A model generated the notes under the pieces. The model searched no databases, was not told the DNA's origin, and saw nothing but the letters and a program-made list of their open reading frames with translations. From Sinosporangium siamense (GTDB taxonomy: Bacteria > Actinomycetota > Actinomycetes > Streptosporangiales > Streptosporangiaceae): 64,000 nucleotides of DNA. The stretch covers positions 310,001 to 374,000 of the forward strand of contig NZ_BOOW01000020.1 of assembly GCF_016863435.1 (NCBI RefSeq), written 5' to 3'. Both the position numbers and the translations under genes were made by a program. Positions 28,277-37,185 of the stretch are shown piece after piece. The first letter of the stretch is position 1, and every line of letters begins with the position of its first letter.

Positions 28277-28576
28277 CCCCACCACGTACGGCGGAAGCCA
28301 GACATCTGACGTAGTTCATCCCACCAAGCAGACGACACCGGAAAGTGGCGCGGGCAAAGGGGGCCAAGAGAACAGTGTGTTGACCTCTCGGCCTCCCCCT
28401 CCCAGGGGCCGGTGCCAGAGGCCGGTCGCGACCGTGAACCGGGGTCGCCGCGGGTTTTAACGGGCGCTGTCAGTCGGCGCTGTCAGTCGGCGCTGCTAGA
28501 CGGCTCGGCGCTGCTAGACGACGCTGTCAGACGGCGCTGGTCGACCGCGAGACTCGGCGCGGCCCGTTACCCGGAA
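28277..28576. other. Intergenic region between exporter operon and PPOX gene
   Basis: 300 bp between convergent genes. Apart from the 13-bp tandem repeat at 28465-28547 I see no gene or clear terminator. Confidence 0.6.
28465..28547. repeat. 13-bp tandem repeat, six units
   Basis: Units CGCTGTCAGTCGG (twice), CGCTGCTAGACGG, then a 5-bp interruption, CGCTGCTAGACGA, CGCTGTCAGACGG and CGCTGGTCGACCG. It ends 29 bp before the stop codon of the convergent PPOX gene. Confidence 0.9.
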
Positions 28577-29104
28577 TCAGGACCTGGACACCGCGGTGAG
28601 CTTGTCTACGTCGGGGGCGTAGACGGTCATCCAGTGCGGATGCAGCCGGTAGTAGACCACATCGTTGTCCCAGTCGAAGGAGTCGTCGCCGTAGAAGTCC
28701 TTGAAGTAGGCGCGCAGGTAAGGCCAGTCCGCGGCCGGCTCGCCGTGCTGGGGGTTGAGGATCTCCACCGTGCCGTGCGTGAACACGCCCAGGTCCTCCC
28801 CGCGCATGTGCGCGGCACTGGCGGCGGGACGGGCGGCGAGATGGCGGGCCTTGGCGGCGTCGCGCGCCGTGCCGAAGCACCACTTTCCGTGGAGGAAGTG
28901 CCCGTCCACACCGCTGATCCGCGGTTCGCCCTTCGCCGTCACGGTGGACAGGGCGAGAGTGCACATGCCGGTCAGGACCCGGGTGACCTGCTCCGCGGTC
29001 AGAGTGTTCTCGGTGACGATCGAGCGGAGGTGCGAGGTGGAGCTGGAAAGGGAGGCTTCGAGGAGATCCTGAAGCTCCTTGAGCTCTTCGGGCGTTTCGC
29101 GCAT
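28577..29104 (-). CDS. Pyridoxamine 5'-phosphate oxidase-fold protein
   Basis: 175 residues. The split-barrel flavin fold is indicated by TLALSTVTAKGEPRISGVDGHFLHGKWCFGT, with the strand-loop-strand used to bind FMN or F420. The first 40 residues are a helical extension (RETPEELKELQDLLEASL). Members are oxidoreductases or flavin/heme-binding proteins; no substrate can be named. ATG 29104 is the start. The gene is convergent with the MacB-like operon. Confidence 0.82.
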   Translation of the reverse strand: MRETPEELKELQDLLEASLSSSTSHLRSIVTENTLTAEQVTRVLTGMCTLALSTVTAKGEPRISGVDGHFLHGKWCFGTARDAAKARHLAARPAASAAHMRGEDLGVFTHGTVEILNPQHGEPAADWPYLRAYFKDFYGDDSFDWDNDVVYYRLHPHWMTVYAPDVDKLTAVSRS

Positions 29105-29417
29105 TGAGGTCCTTGTCTATCCATGAGGCTCCGGTCCACACCCACATCCGTGCCGACCGGGGAATCCATAGTTGCTGTAAAACCCGACGTCTTGTGTCAT
29201 GTTTTCTCACCCGTCCCGCGGACGCCGCCGGGCCCCTGGTCGGCGTTCCTTCTTCGGTCTTGTCCCGGAAGCCGCACAAGACGACGATCATCAGCCCCCA
29301 AACTCACCCGGCCCCCGAGGAGGCGGCCAAGGGTCTGGCGCCAGCCGTAAATCTCGTGTCCCTTGAACTCACGACGGGCAGAACTCACGACGGGCAGAAC
29401 TAACAACAGGGCGGGCC
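29105..29417. other. Intergenic region with a 16-bp tandem repeat
   Basis: 313 bp upstream of the PPOX gene. Two perfect 16-bp units GAACTCACGACGGGCA (29365-29380 and 29381-29396) are followed by a degenerate third (29397-29412), ending 6 bp before the ROK kinase stop. The left part has A/T-rich patches likely to hold the PPOX promoter. No ORF with coding character. Confidence 0.6.
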
Positions 29418-30428
29418 CTACTCGCCCGGGGACCCGTCGCCGGATGACCAAGGCCCGTCGCCGGGAGACCAATACCGGTCGCCCGCGAGAACCAGGGCCG
29501 CCGCGCCGACGAGGCCGGCGTCCTGGCCGAGGGCGGCGGGGACGACGTGGAGGCGGCGGGAGAAGTCCATGCGGGCGTGTTCGCGGAGGGTGACCTCCAG
29601 GGGGCCGAACAGGGGGGCTCCGGCCTGGGAGACGCCGCCGCCGATGGTGACGAGGTCGAGGTCGCACAGGTGGGTGGCGGAGGCGATGGCGAGGCCGAGT
29701 GCGTGGCCGGCGCGGGCCATGGCGGCCAGGGCGATCTCGTCGCCGATGAGGGCGTCGGCGGCGAGGCGGCGGGCTGTGGCGGAGCCGTATTCGCGGTAGG
29801 CGTCGTCGTGGATCTCGGGGGTGACGGGGCGCCAGCCGTGGTCGAGGGCCCAGGCGGCGACGGCGGGGCCGCGGGCGACGGCTTCGAGGCAGCCGCGGCC
29901 GCCGCAGCCGCAGGCGGGTCCTTCGGGTTCGACGATGACGTGGCCGATGTGGCCGGCGTTGCCGGTGCCGCCGTCGATGACGCGGTCGCCGAGGATGAGG
30001 CCGCCGCCGACGCCGGTGGAGACGACCATGCCGAGCATGTTGCGGGTGCCTTTGCCGGCGCCGCGCCAGTGTTCGGCGACGGCGACGCAGATGGCGTCGT
30101 TGTGGATGCGGACCGGCACGCCGGGGAATCGCACGGCGAGCTGTGCCCGCAGCGGGAATCTGCGCCAGCCCGCCATGTTGAGGGGGGACACCTCACCGCC
30201 GGGCCAGGTCATGGGCCCGCCGCAGCCGATCCCGACGCCGCTGACGCTTTCGCCTTCGCAGATGTGGTCGATCAGGCTGGAGAGGGTGTGCCAGAGTTCG
30301 TCGGCGTCGGCGGTCGGGGGTGTGGCGATGCGGCCGGCACGGTGGATCTCGCCGTCGGGGGCGACGATCGCGGCGGCGAACTTGGTGCCCCCGATATCGA
30401 TGGCGAGCACTGCTGAGGAGGGTGTCAC
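29418..30428 (-). CDS. ROK family sugar kinase, glucokinase-like
   Basis: 336 residues. ATP motif DIGGTKFAAAIV at residues 10-21, NDAICVA, the ROK signature STGVGGGLILGDRVIDGGTGNAGHIGH, and the zinc cluster CGCGGRGC near 171. These define a ROK sugar kinase; glucose or N-acetylmannosamine are common substrates. The last 20 residues (WSPGDGPWSSGDGSPGE) are low-complexity and come from short DNA repeats at the 3' end. The GTG start has GAGGA 6 bp upstream. Confidence 0.9.
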   Translation of the reverse strand: MTPSSAVLAIDIGGTKFAAAIVAPDGEIHRAGRIATPPTADADELWHTLSSLIDHICEGESVSGVGIGCGGPMTWPGGEVSPLNMAGWRRFPLRAQLAVRFPGVPVRIHNDAICVAVAEHWRGAGKGTRNMLGMVVSTGVGGGLILGDRVIDGGTGNAGHIGHVIVEPEGPACGCGGRGCLEAVARGPAVAAWALDHGWRPVTPEIHDDAYREYGSATARRLAADALIGDEIALAAMARAGHALGLAIASATHLCDLDLVTIGGGVSQAGAPLFGPLEVTLREHARMDFSRRLHVVPAALGQDAGLVGAAALVLAGDRYWSPGDGPWSSGDGSPGE

Positions 30429-30520
30429 CGGTAGTCCTCACCGACGGCACCCCGGACCACGCCGGGCCGGCCCTGTCGCCTAGGTCGTCGCATAGGTCTT
30501 TTCACGGGGCCGGTGCCGTC

Positions 30521-31699
30521 TCAGCGCCGAGGTGAGGAGAAGACCAGGATGGACGCGGTGAAGGCATGCACATGATTGTGCCCGCCCACGGGTCCGACCT
30601 CCCCTGCGGCGAAGAATCCAGCGACGCCGACGGGGCCGAGCGTGTCGCGCAGGGCCATGGCGTCGTGGTCCGAGCTGCCGAACATGGACGATCCTCTGCC
30701 GTTGCAGGAGAACAGCAGCGCGCCGTCCACTCCCCCGAATTCCTCCTGGTGCGCTTCGAGCAGTTGGTAGATGTCCTCGTCGGCGGCCGCCGCGTCGCGC
30801 ACTTGGAAGCGCACGGTCCTGCCGATCTCCACGACGTCGCCGATCGCGACGGCTTCGCGTTCGGGGTCGATGCCGAGGACGCCGCGGATCAGGAAGTCAC
30901 CCCGTTCGTGCCGTTCGGCGTATTCGTCCATGGCCAGGCCGATCTGCAGCCCGGAGGCGACGAGTTCGCGGTCGTCTTCGTCGAGCGCGCTGACGATCTC
31001 TTCCAGCCTGGCGAGCGCGGGTTGCCCGGCCAGTTCGAGGAGGAGGTTCTCCTCGGCCCTGGTGACCACCATCGTGGGGCCGATGGGCCGGCAGCCCTGG
31101 CTGACCACGGTGCTGACGTTCATGGGGCCGCTGAGCATGACGCCGACGGCCCCCTCGTTGTAGACCTCGCCGTCGGCGAACAGCCGGACCGAGCCCCTGC
31201 CCTGGAGACCGTTGGCCATGCCGCCGATGAGCGGCAGTTCGCCGAGCACCTCGGAGGAGCGCTCGACGAAGGCGTCGGTCGGGAAGGTGTAAGGGTCGGC
31301 CAGCAGGATCGCGACCCGGTCGTCGGGGTCGCGGTCGGGCAGGCCGACGACGACGTAACGCTCGTTCGCGCGCATGGTGTCGAGCGCGAACGTCGTCAGC
31401 CGCGCGCCTTCGAGGGTGGCCGCCCAGGCGCTCACCGAGGGGGTCAGTTCGACTCCCTGGCCGTCGCCGATCACCCCCGTGGCGCTGCATCCGATGATGT
31501 TGGCTCCGGGGGCACACCGCATGGCCCGCTGTCCCGCTCTGACCACGTCGTCTGGGTCGTCGCCGCAGACGAAGAAACACACGAGGTCAGGGGGACCGCT
31601 AAGGCCGGATACGGCCTGCCGTACCGCCGATTCGGCCGCAGACTCAAGATCGGGTCCAGTCGCGAGACCGTCGGCGAAGCGGCTTGTCATCAATGCCAC
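30521..31699 (-). CDS. FIST N/C domain sensory protein
   Basis: 392 residues from GTG 31699, preceded by GGAGG with 9-bp spacing. The N-terminal FIST domain includes GANIIGCSATGVIG and LLADPYTFPTDAFV; the C-terminal FIST_C domain includes GALLFSCNGRGSSMFG and GVAGFFAAGEVGPVGGHNHVHAFTASI. FIST proteins are proposed sensors of small ligands such as amino acids, usually next to signalling proteins. Here no kinase or cyclase is adjacent; the divergent neighbour is the MoxR/VWA pair. Confidence 0.9.
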   Translation of the reverse strand: MALMTSRFADGLATGPDLESAAESAVRQAVSGLSGPPDLVCFFVCGDDPDDVVRAGQRAMRCAPGANIIGCSATGVIGDGQGVELTPSVSAWAATLEGARLTTFALDTMRANERYVVVGLPDRDPDDRVAILLADPYTFPTDAFVERSSEVLGELPLIGGMANGLQGRGSVRLFADGEVYNEGAVGVMLSGPMNVSTVVSQGCRPIGPTMVVTRAEENLLLELAGQPALARLEEIVSALDEDDRELVASGLQIGLAMDEYAERHERGDFLIRGVLGIDPEREAVAIGDVVEIGRTVRFQVRDAAAADEDIYQLLEAHQEEFGGVDGALLFSCNGRGSSMFGSSDHDAMALRDTLGPVGVAGFFAAGEVGPVGGHNHVHAFTASILVFSSPRR

Positions 31700-31954
31700 A
31701 TGTACTCGCCTCCTCCGACGAAGGTAGCCCTCTTGGCCCGATTCTCCCCACTTGGGGGACTTGCACGCTTCCCAAGGGTCACGCAATGGTCAAGATCCGC
31801 AGACGCCTCGAATGAGCATTTTTCATATCTGCTGGGTATGGCAACGTATGAGGTGAGATGAGGGCACTTCCAGCGGTGCCCCAGTGGACGGCATGAAAAG
31901 GCGCAATGCCAATCAGGCTGCCAGATCCGGCGATAGCCACGTAGTCTCAATCAC

Positions 31955-33364
31955 GTGCATCAAACGCCCGGAGCCCGCACTCTGCGTGAGTTGCGTGAGA
32001 GCGGCCATGTCCACCGCACGGTCAAGGCGGAGATCCGCGAAAACCTCCTGGCCAGGTTGCGCGCCGGGGAATCGAGGTTCCCGGGAATAGTCGGCTTCGA
32101 CGACACCGTGCTCCCCCGCCTGGAGCGAGCGCTTCTGGCCGGACACGACCTGGTTTTGCTGGGAGAGAGAGGGCAGGGCAAGACCCGGTTGATCCGCACG
32201 ATAGCGGGACTGCTCGACGAGTGGACGCCGGTCGTCGAGAAATGCGAGATCAACGACCACCCCTACGCCCCGGTCTGCGTACGATGCGTGCGTCTGGCCG
32301 CCGAGGCGGGGGACGACCTCCCGATCTCCTGGCGCCACCGGGACGAACGCTACTGCGAGAAACTCGCCACCCCCGACACCTCCGTGGGCGACCTGATCGG
32401 CGACGTCGACCCGATCAAGATCGCCGAGGGACGCACCCTCGGCGACCCCGAGACCGTGCACTACGGGCTTGTGCCCCGCAGCAACCGCGGCGTCTTCTCG
32501 GTCAACGAGCTGCCCGACCTCGCCGAGCGCATCCAGGTGTCCCTGCTCAACGTGCTGGAGGAGCGGGATGTGCAGGTCAGGGGCTATAGCCTGCGCCTCC
32601 CCCTGGACCTGCTGCTGATCGCCAGCGCCAACCCGGAGGACTACACCAACCGGGGACGCATCATCACCCCGCTCAAGGACCGCTTCGGCGCGGAGATCCG
32701 CACCCACTACCCGCTCGACCTGGCCGCCGAGCTCCGGCTGATCCGGCAGGAGGCCAGGCTCGACTGGAACGGCCTCGGCTCCGACCTGCCCGGCCATCTC
32801 GTCGACGTGATCGCGAGGTTCACCCGGCTGGTCCGGGAGTCCACCGCCGTGGACGCGCGGTCGGGCGTGTCGGCACGCTTCGCCGTCGCGGCCGCCGAGA
32901 CCGCCTCGGCTTCCGCCGTACGGCGGGCGGCGCTGGCCGGTGAGGAGCATGCGGTGGCCCGCATCTGCGACCTACCAGGCATCGTCCACACATTGCGCGG
33001 AAAAGTGGAGTTCGAGGTGAGCGAGGAAGGGCGCGAGACGGAGATCCTCGCCCATCTCCTGCGCCGGGCCACGGCGGAGACCTTCCGCAGCACGCTCGGC
33101 GGCACCGACCTCGTGCCGCTTCTGGAGAAGTTCACCGACGGCGGGCAGGTGGAGTCCGGGGAGCTGGTCCCGGCCGCCGAGTTGTTGCGGCGGGTCGGCA
33201 CCGTGGCGGGGCTGTCGAAGATCATGGCGGGGGTCGGCATGGGCGAGGGGGACGAATCTCCCGGCCACGCCGCGGCGGCGGTGGAGTTCGCCCTGGAGGG
33301 CCTGTTCCTCACCCGTCGCCTGTCCAAGGACGACGTTGACGGCGTCATGACCTATCGGACGTGA
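31955..33364 (+). CDS. MoxR-type AAA+ ATPase (magnesium chelatase-like)
   Basis: 469 residues. Walker A GERGQGKT near 69-76, Walker B-like VFSVNELPDL near 180, sensor ASANPEDYTNRGRIITPLKDRFGAEI. A four-cysteine-like insertion (CEINDHPYAPVCVRCVR) sits between, seen in this MoxR subgroup. These ATPases act as chaperones with a von Willebrand A partner, encoded 9 bp downstream. GTG start without a Shine-Dalgarno; TAGTCT at 31942-31947 lies 7 bp upstream, suggesting a leaderless transcript. Confidence 0.9.
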   Translation: MHQTPGARTLRELRESGHVHRTVKAEIRENLLARLRAGESRFPGIVGFDDTVLPRLERALLAGHDLVLLGERGQGKTRLIRTIAGLLDEWTPVVEKCEINDHPYAPVCVRCVRLAAEAGDDLPISWRHRDERYCEKLATPDTSVGDLIGDVDPIKIAEGRTLGDPETVHYGLVPRSNRGVFSVNELPDLAERIQVSLLNVLEERDVQVRGYSLRLPLDLLLIASANPEDYTNRGRIITPLKDRFGAEIRTHYPLDLAAELRLIRQEARLDWNGLGSDLPGHLVDVIARFTRLVRESTAVDARSGVSARFAVAAAETASASAVRRAALAGEEHAVARICDLPGIVHTLRGKVEFEVSEEGRETEILAHLLRRATAETFRSTLGGTDLVPLLEKFTDGGQVESGELVPAAELLRRVGTVAGLSKIMAGVGMGEGDESPGHAAAAVEFALEGLFLTRRLSKDDVDGVMTYRT

Positions 33365-33373
33365 TCCAGGGAG

Positions 33374-35344
33374 ATGTCCTACCGCTATAGCCGCTATCAC
33401 GACGGGCCCGACCCGTTGGCTCCGCCGTACGACGTGCGGGCGGCGCTGGACGAGATGGGCGACGCCATCCTGGCCGGCTCGACCCCGGTGCACGCCCTGC
33501 GCGACCTGCTCAAGCGGGGGCTGCCCGGCACCGGGGAGCGCCGGGGGCTGGCCGGGATGCTGGCGGAGGTACGGCGGCGCCGGGCCGAGCTGCGCGAGAG
33601 CGGGCGCCTTTCCGGCACCCTGGAGCGGGCGCGCGAGTTGCTGGACCGGGCCCTGGACCTTGAGCGGGCGGAGCTCGCCGGGCCGCCCGGCGAGCTTGAC
33701 GACGAGACGCGGCTGCGGCTGGCCGAGCTCGACAACCTGCCGGACGACACGGCGGGCGCGATCAGGGAGCTGGCGTCCTATCGGTGGCGGTCGGAGGAGG
33801 CGCGGCAGGCGTTCGAGGAGCTACGCGACCTTTTGCGCAGCGAGGTGCTGGACAGTCAGTTCCACGGACTGCGGGACTCGCTCACCAATCCGGACCCGGC
33901 GGTGCTGGCGCGGGTGCGGGACATGATCGCCGAGCTCAACGAGATGCTCGACCGGGACGCCCGCGGCGAGCATACCCAAGAAGACTTTGCCCGGTTTTTT
34001 GAGAAATATGGCGACCTCTTGGGCGGTAAGCCGAAGAATCTTGAGGAGCTGGTCGATCTCCTTGCCCGCCGTGCCGCCGCCACCCAGCGGATGCTCGCCT
34101 CCCTCACCCCGAGGCAGCGAGCCGAACTCTCCGCCCTCATGGCCGAGACCCTCGAACACAGCGGCCTCGGCGAGCAGATGCGCCGCCTCGGCGACGCCCT
34201 CCTGCGCAGACGGCCCGATCTGGTCTGGGACACCCCGGAACGGCTCTCCGGCGACACCCCCCTCGGCATGTCCGACGCCGTCACCGCCATCGAGGAACTC
34301 GCCGACCTGAGCGGCCTCGAAGCCGCCCTGCGCCTCGACTACCCGGGCGCGACCCTCGACGACATCGACGAGGAAGCCGTACGGCGGGCCCTCGGCAGGT
34401 CGGCCGTCGACGACCTCAACACGCTGCGCCAGATCGAAAGGGAGCTCGAACGGCAGGGCTACCTCCGCCGCCGGCGCGGCAAACTGGAGCTCACCCCCAA
34501 GGCCGTGCGCCGCCTCGGCGAAACCGCGCTCCGCCGCATCTTCACCTCGATGTCGGCGGGCCGCCGCGGCGACCGCGAGCAGCACGACGCGGGCGCGGCG
34601 GGCGAGCTCACCGGCGCGTCACGGCCCTGGCACTACGGCGACGAGCAGCCGCTCGACGTGGTGCGCACCGTCGTCAACGGAGTGCGGCGAGGCGCGGTGC
34701 GCCCGCGCCCCGGCGGAGCCGAGGTGCGGCTCACCGTGGACGACTTCGAGGTGGCCGAGACCGAACGGCGCACCGCGGCAGCCGTGTGCCTGCTCGTGGA
34801 CCTGTCCTACTCCATGGCGCTGCGCGGCACCTGGGCCGCCGCCAAGCAGACCGCGCTGGCCCTGCAGGCCCTGGTGTCCACGAGGTTCCCGCAGGACGCC
34901 GTGCAGATCATCGGTTTTTCGAACTATGCCCGCGTGCTGCTGGCCGACGAGCTCGCCGGCCTCGACTGGGACATGGTCCAAGGCACCAACCTGCACCACG
35001 CGCTCTTGATCGCGGGCCGCCACCTCGACCGGCACCCCGACTTCGAGCCGGTGGTGCTCATGGTCACCGACGGCGAACCGACCGCACACCTCATGCGCAA
35101 CGGCCAGTGTGCCTTCGCGTGGCCACCCTCGCCCGAGACGCTTCAGCTCACCTTGGCCGAGGTGGACAAGATGACCCGGCGCAAGGCGACGATCAACGTC
35201 TTCATGCTGGCGGACGACGAACGCCTCGTCGGGTTCGTCAACGACGTGGCCCGGCGCAACGGGGGCCGAGTCTTCTCCCCGAGTGCCGACCGGCTGGGGG
35301 AGTATGTCGTCAACGACTTCCTCCGCACCCGCCGCGGCCACTGA
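33374..35344 (+). CDS. VWA domain protein, partner of the MoxR ATPase
   Basis: 656 residues. The first 450 are helical, with many Leu/Glu/Arg repeats; the last 180 form a von Willebrand A domain with MIDAS residues DLSYS near 476, the Thr of GTNLHHA and TDGEP near 565. Gene order MoxR-VWA is a classic chaperone pair that assembles or activates metal-dependent complexes; the client is unknown here. The four 16-bp tandem repeats begin on its stop codon. Confidence 0.9.
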   Translation: MSYRYSRYHDGPDPLAPPYDVRAALDEMGDAILAGSTPVHALRDLLKRGLPGTGERRGLAGMLAEVRRRRAELRESGRLSGTLERARELLDRALDLERAELAGPPGELDDETRLRLAELDNLPDDTAGAIRELASYRWRSEEARQAFEELRDLLRSEVLDSQFHGLRDSLTNPDPAVLARVRDMIAELNEMLDRDARGEHTQEDFARFFEKYGDLLGGKPKNLEELVDLLARRAAATQRMLASLTPRQRAELSALMAETLEHSGLGEQMRRLGDALLRRRPDLVWDTPERLSGDTPLGMSDAVTAIEELADLSGLEAALRLDYPGATLDDIDEEAVRRALGRSAVDDLNTLRQIERELERQGYLRRRRGKLELTPKAVRRLGETALRRIFTSMSAGRRGDREQHDAGAAGELTGASRPWHYGDEQPLDVVRTVVNGVRRGAVRPRPGGAEVRLTVDDFEVAETERRTAAAVCLLVDLSYSMALRGTWAAAKQTALALQALVSTRFPQDAVQIIGFSNYARVLLADELAGLDWDMVQGTNLHHALLIAGRHLDRHPDFEPVVLMVTDGEPTAHLMRNGQCAFAWPPSPETLQLTLAEVDKMTRRKATINVFMLADDERLVGFVNDVARRNGGRVFSPSADRLGEYVVNDFLRTRRGH

Positions 35345-35407
35345 CCCGAGGCTGGCACGACCCGAGGCTGGCACGACCCGAGGCCGGCACGACCCGAGGC
35401 CGGCACG
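35344..35407. repeat. 16-bp tandem repeat at the VWA gene stop, four units
   Basis: ACCCGAGGCTGGCACG twice then ACCCGAGGCCGGCACG twice, starting on the last base of the TGA stop of the VWA gene. Confidence 0.93.
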
Positions 35408-35496
35408 ACCGGCGGTGGGCGGGGCAGCATTGGCCCATGGGGGTGGCGGGTCCTCGATCCGACCGCCGGGGTAAAGGTCACCCCGGCGGCGGGGCG

Positions 35497-35943
35497 TCAC
35501 ATGCGAACGGGGGCCATCGCTCCCGCGGAACTCAACACGTATTCGCTCAGGGCCATGTCGAAGCCGTCACGGCGGTGGCGATATGACCGATAGCACGGTC
35601 TGAAGGCAGTGCTGCCGCCGATGCCGCGGCGCGCGTCGGCCAGGGCCTCCGGCACGCGGTCGGGTCGCGGCAGCAGGCCGCCTCCGAGATAGCGGACATC
35701 GGTGAGCACAGACCTCAGGCCACGCTCACCGGCGATGAGTCGGCCAAGCCGCCAACCGCTCTCCTCATCCCACACCAAGGCGTTCCCGTCGACCATGCGA
35801 AGGGTCGCCTCGCGTGGATCGAAGGGTCCCGCCCACCAGTCGACGACATCGACGCCGAGGGTCTCGACGACCTGGAGCAGATAGAAGGCGGGCTGGGTCA
35901 GCCACTCATCGGTGTATGGCTCGACGTATCTCACGGCCACCAT
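35497..35943 (-). CDS. DUF6292-like small protein
   Basis: 148 residues, start ATG 35943 with AAGGGG 6 bp upstream; GTG 35949 is the alternative. The central block NALVWDEESGWRLGRLIAGE and RYLGGGLLPRPDRVPEAL resembles the DUF6292 family, found widely in actinomycetes without known function. No membrane segment or signal. It is convergent with the VWA gene. The family name is from memory and should be checked. Confidence 0.65.
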   Translation of the reverse strand: MVAVRYVEPYTDEWLTQPAFYLLQVVETLGVDVVDWWAGPFDPREATLRMVDGNALVWDEESGWRLGRLIAGERGLRSVLTDVRYLGGGLLPRPDRVPEALADARRGIGGSTAFRPCYRSYRHRRDGFDMALSEYVLSSAGAMAPVRM

Positions 35944-36334
35944 TAGCACCCCTTTGAGCTTCAGCGATCAGGATCCGGCCTCGTTGCTCGCGTTGCACCC
36001 CGAGTCAGCACACCGAGTAATGAGCCAGCCGCGATACTACCCACAGCCCCGGGGTGCTCGTGACGTGTTTCACAATGAAGCCTCCCACCATCGTCCGCCG
36101 GGCCGTGATAGGCGCACCTTCCGACCATGATCGGCATCATGCGCCAGAGCCCGGATTCCGCATGATCGCCATAGATGCCGGGCACGACCTAATTCACGAT
36201 GCGGTCATGATCATAAAAGTCTCCGCATAGAAGTCCACAAGAACCGGCAACCATTTCAGCGGTAGAGGCGTCATAAGTAGGGGAAGGATCTCCAAATATG
36301 AGTAATTCGTCGGGGCACGGGGAGGAGTGATTTC
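35944..36334. other. Intergenic region of lower GC
   Basis: About 390 bp with clearly lower GC than the rest. No gene with a ribosome site is visible until 36335. It probably holds promoters for the two divergent small genes. Confidence 0.5.
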
Positions 36335-36508
36335 ATGGCCGCGGCGATCTTCATTCTCACAATGATCGGCTTAGCAAGTGCCTTCTTCGAGCTGACACTC
36401 GGTTCCCTTTCAGGGGCCTCGCGCACTGGAGTTGCGCGCGAGGATAAGGAGACCGTGCAGCTCAGCGGGCATGCCGCGACCGAGGTCGAGGTGGGCGCGG
36501 TCAAATGA
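36335..36508 (+). CDS. Small membrane protein with a TTA codon
   Basis: 57 residues. GGGGAGGAG lies 7 bp upstream of the ATG, one of the best ribosome sites in the window. Residues 2-24 are a hydrophobic helix, followed by a polar tail. Leu13 is encoded by TTA, the rarest leucine codon in such genomes and a known translational control point in streptomycetes. No homolog recognised. Confidence 0.65.
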   Translation: MAAAIFILTMIGLASAFFELTLGSLSGASRTGVAREDKETVQLSGHAATEVEVGAVK

Positions 36509-36580
36509 ATTGACCAATGAAATCGCCCGACTTCATCTCCTGGCCTCCCGGTGCGACCACCGGGGGGCTAATCTCTGCCC

Positions 36581-37012
36581 ATGCCGCACGTGTTGCTCTG
36601 GCTCCACATCGCCTTCGCGATTTTCACCATCGGCCCGGTCACGGCCACCACCATGACCACCCCTCGCTATATCCGGGCAAAAGACGTCAATGTGGTGCGC
36701 TACCTGCACCGGGCCACTCGGATCTTCGGTGTCGGGACTCTCGGTGTCTTCCTCTTCGGCGCCCTGCTCGGCGGCAGCTCCCTGGGCCGGCCATACCTCT
36801 CGGTCTCGATGACCTTGTTCATCGTGGCGCTCGTCCTGCTTGTGATCATCGACCGGGATCAGCGCAGCGCCGTCCGAGTGCTCTCCGCGAAGCCTTCGGA
36901 CGGCGAAGCCGGAGCTGCGGACCTCAAAGTGCAGACGGCCCGGATCGCGACCCTCGCCGGGATTGTCTCGCTGATCTGGCTGGTGATCCTGGTGCTGATG
37001 ATCTGGTTCTGA
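36581..37012 (+). CDS. Four-helix membrane protein
   Basis: 143 residues with four hydrophobic segments (about 4-26, 44-64, 76-94, 120-142) resembling DUF2269-type small integral membrane proteins. The first helix begins HVLLWLHIAFAIFTIG. The start ATG 36581 has no strong Shine-Dalgarno. No function known. It is convergent with the metB-like gene; the 60-bp duplication lies just beyond its stop. Confidence 0.7.
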   Translation: MPHVLLWLHIAFAIFTIGPVTATTMTTPRYIRAKDVNVVRYLHRATRIFGVGTLGVFLFGALLGGSSLGRPYLSVSMTLFIVALVLLVIIDRDQRSAVRVLSAKPSDGEAGAADLKVQTARIATLAGIVSLIWLVILVLMIWF

Positions 37013-37065
37013 CACCCGCCCCGCAGCCCCTTGGTTTCGGCGGCACCGGATCACGGGGCCGGCAC

Positions 37066-37185
37066 GTCACAGAGACAGGGCCTGCGACAGGCCGGCGAGC
37101 AGATCCTCGACCGACTCGATGCCCTGTCACAGAGCCAGGGCCTGCGACAGGTCGGCGAGCAGATCCTCGACCGACTCGATGCCCA
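37066..37185. repeat. 60-bp tandem duplication over the 3' end of the metB-like gene
   Basis: Two 60-bp units (37066-37125 and 37126-37185) begin GTCACAGAG and differ at only a few positions. The right unit is the last 20 codons of the gene including the stop; the left unit is a downstream copy outside the reading frame. Confidence 0.95.
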
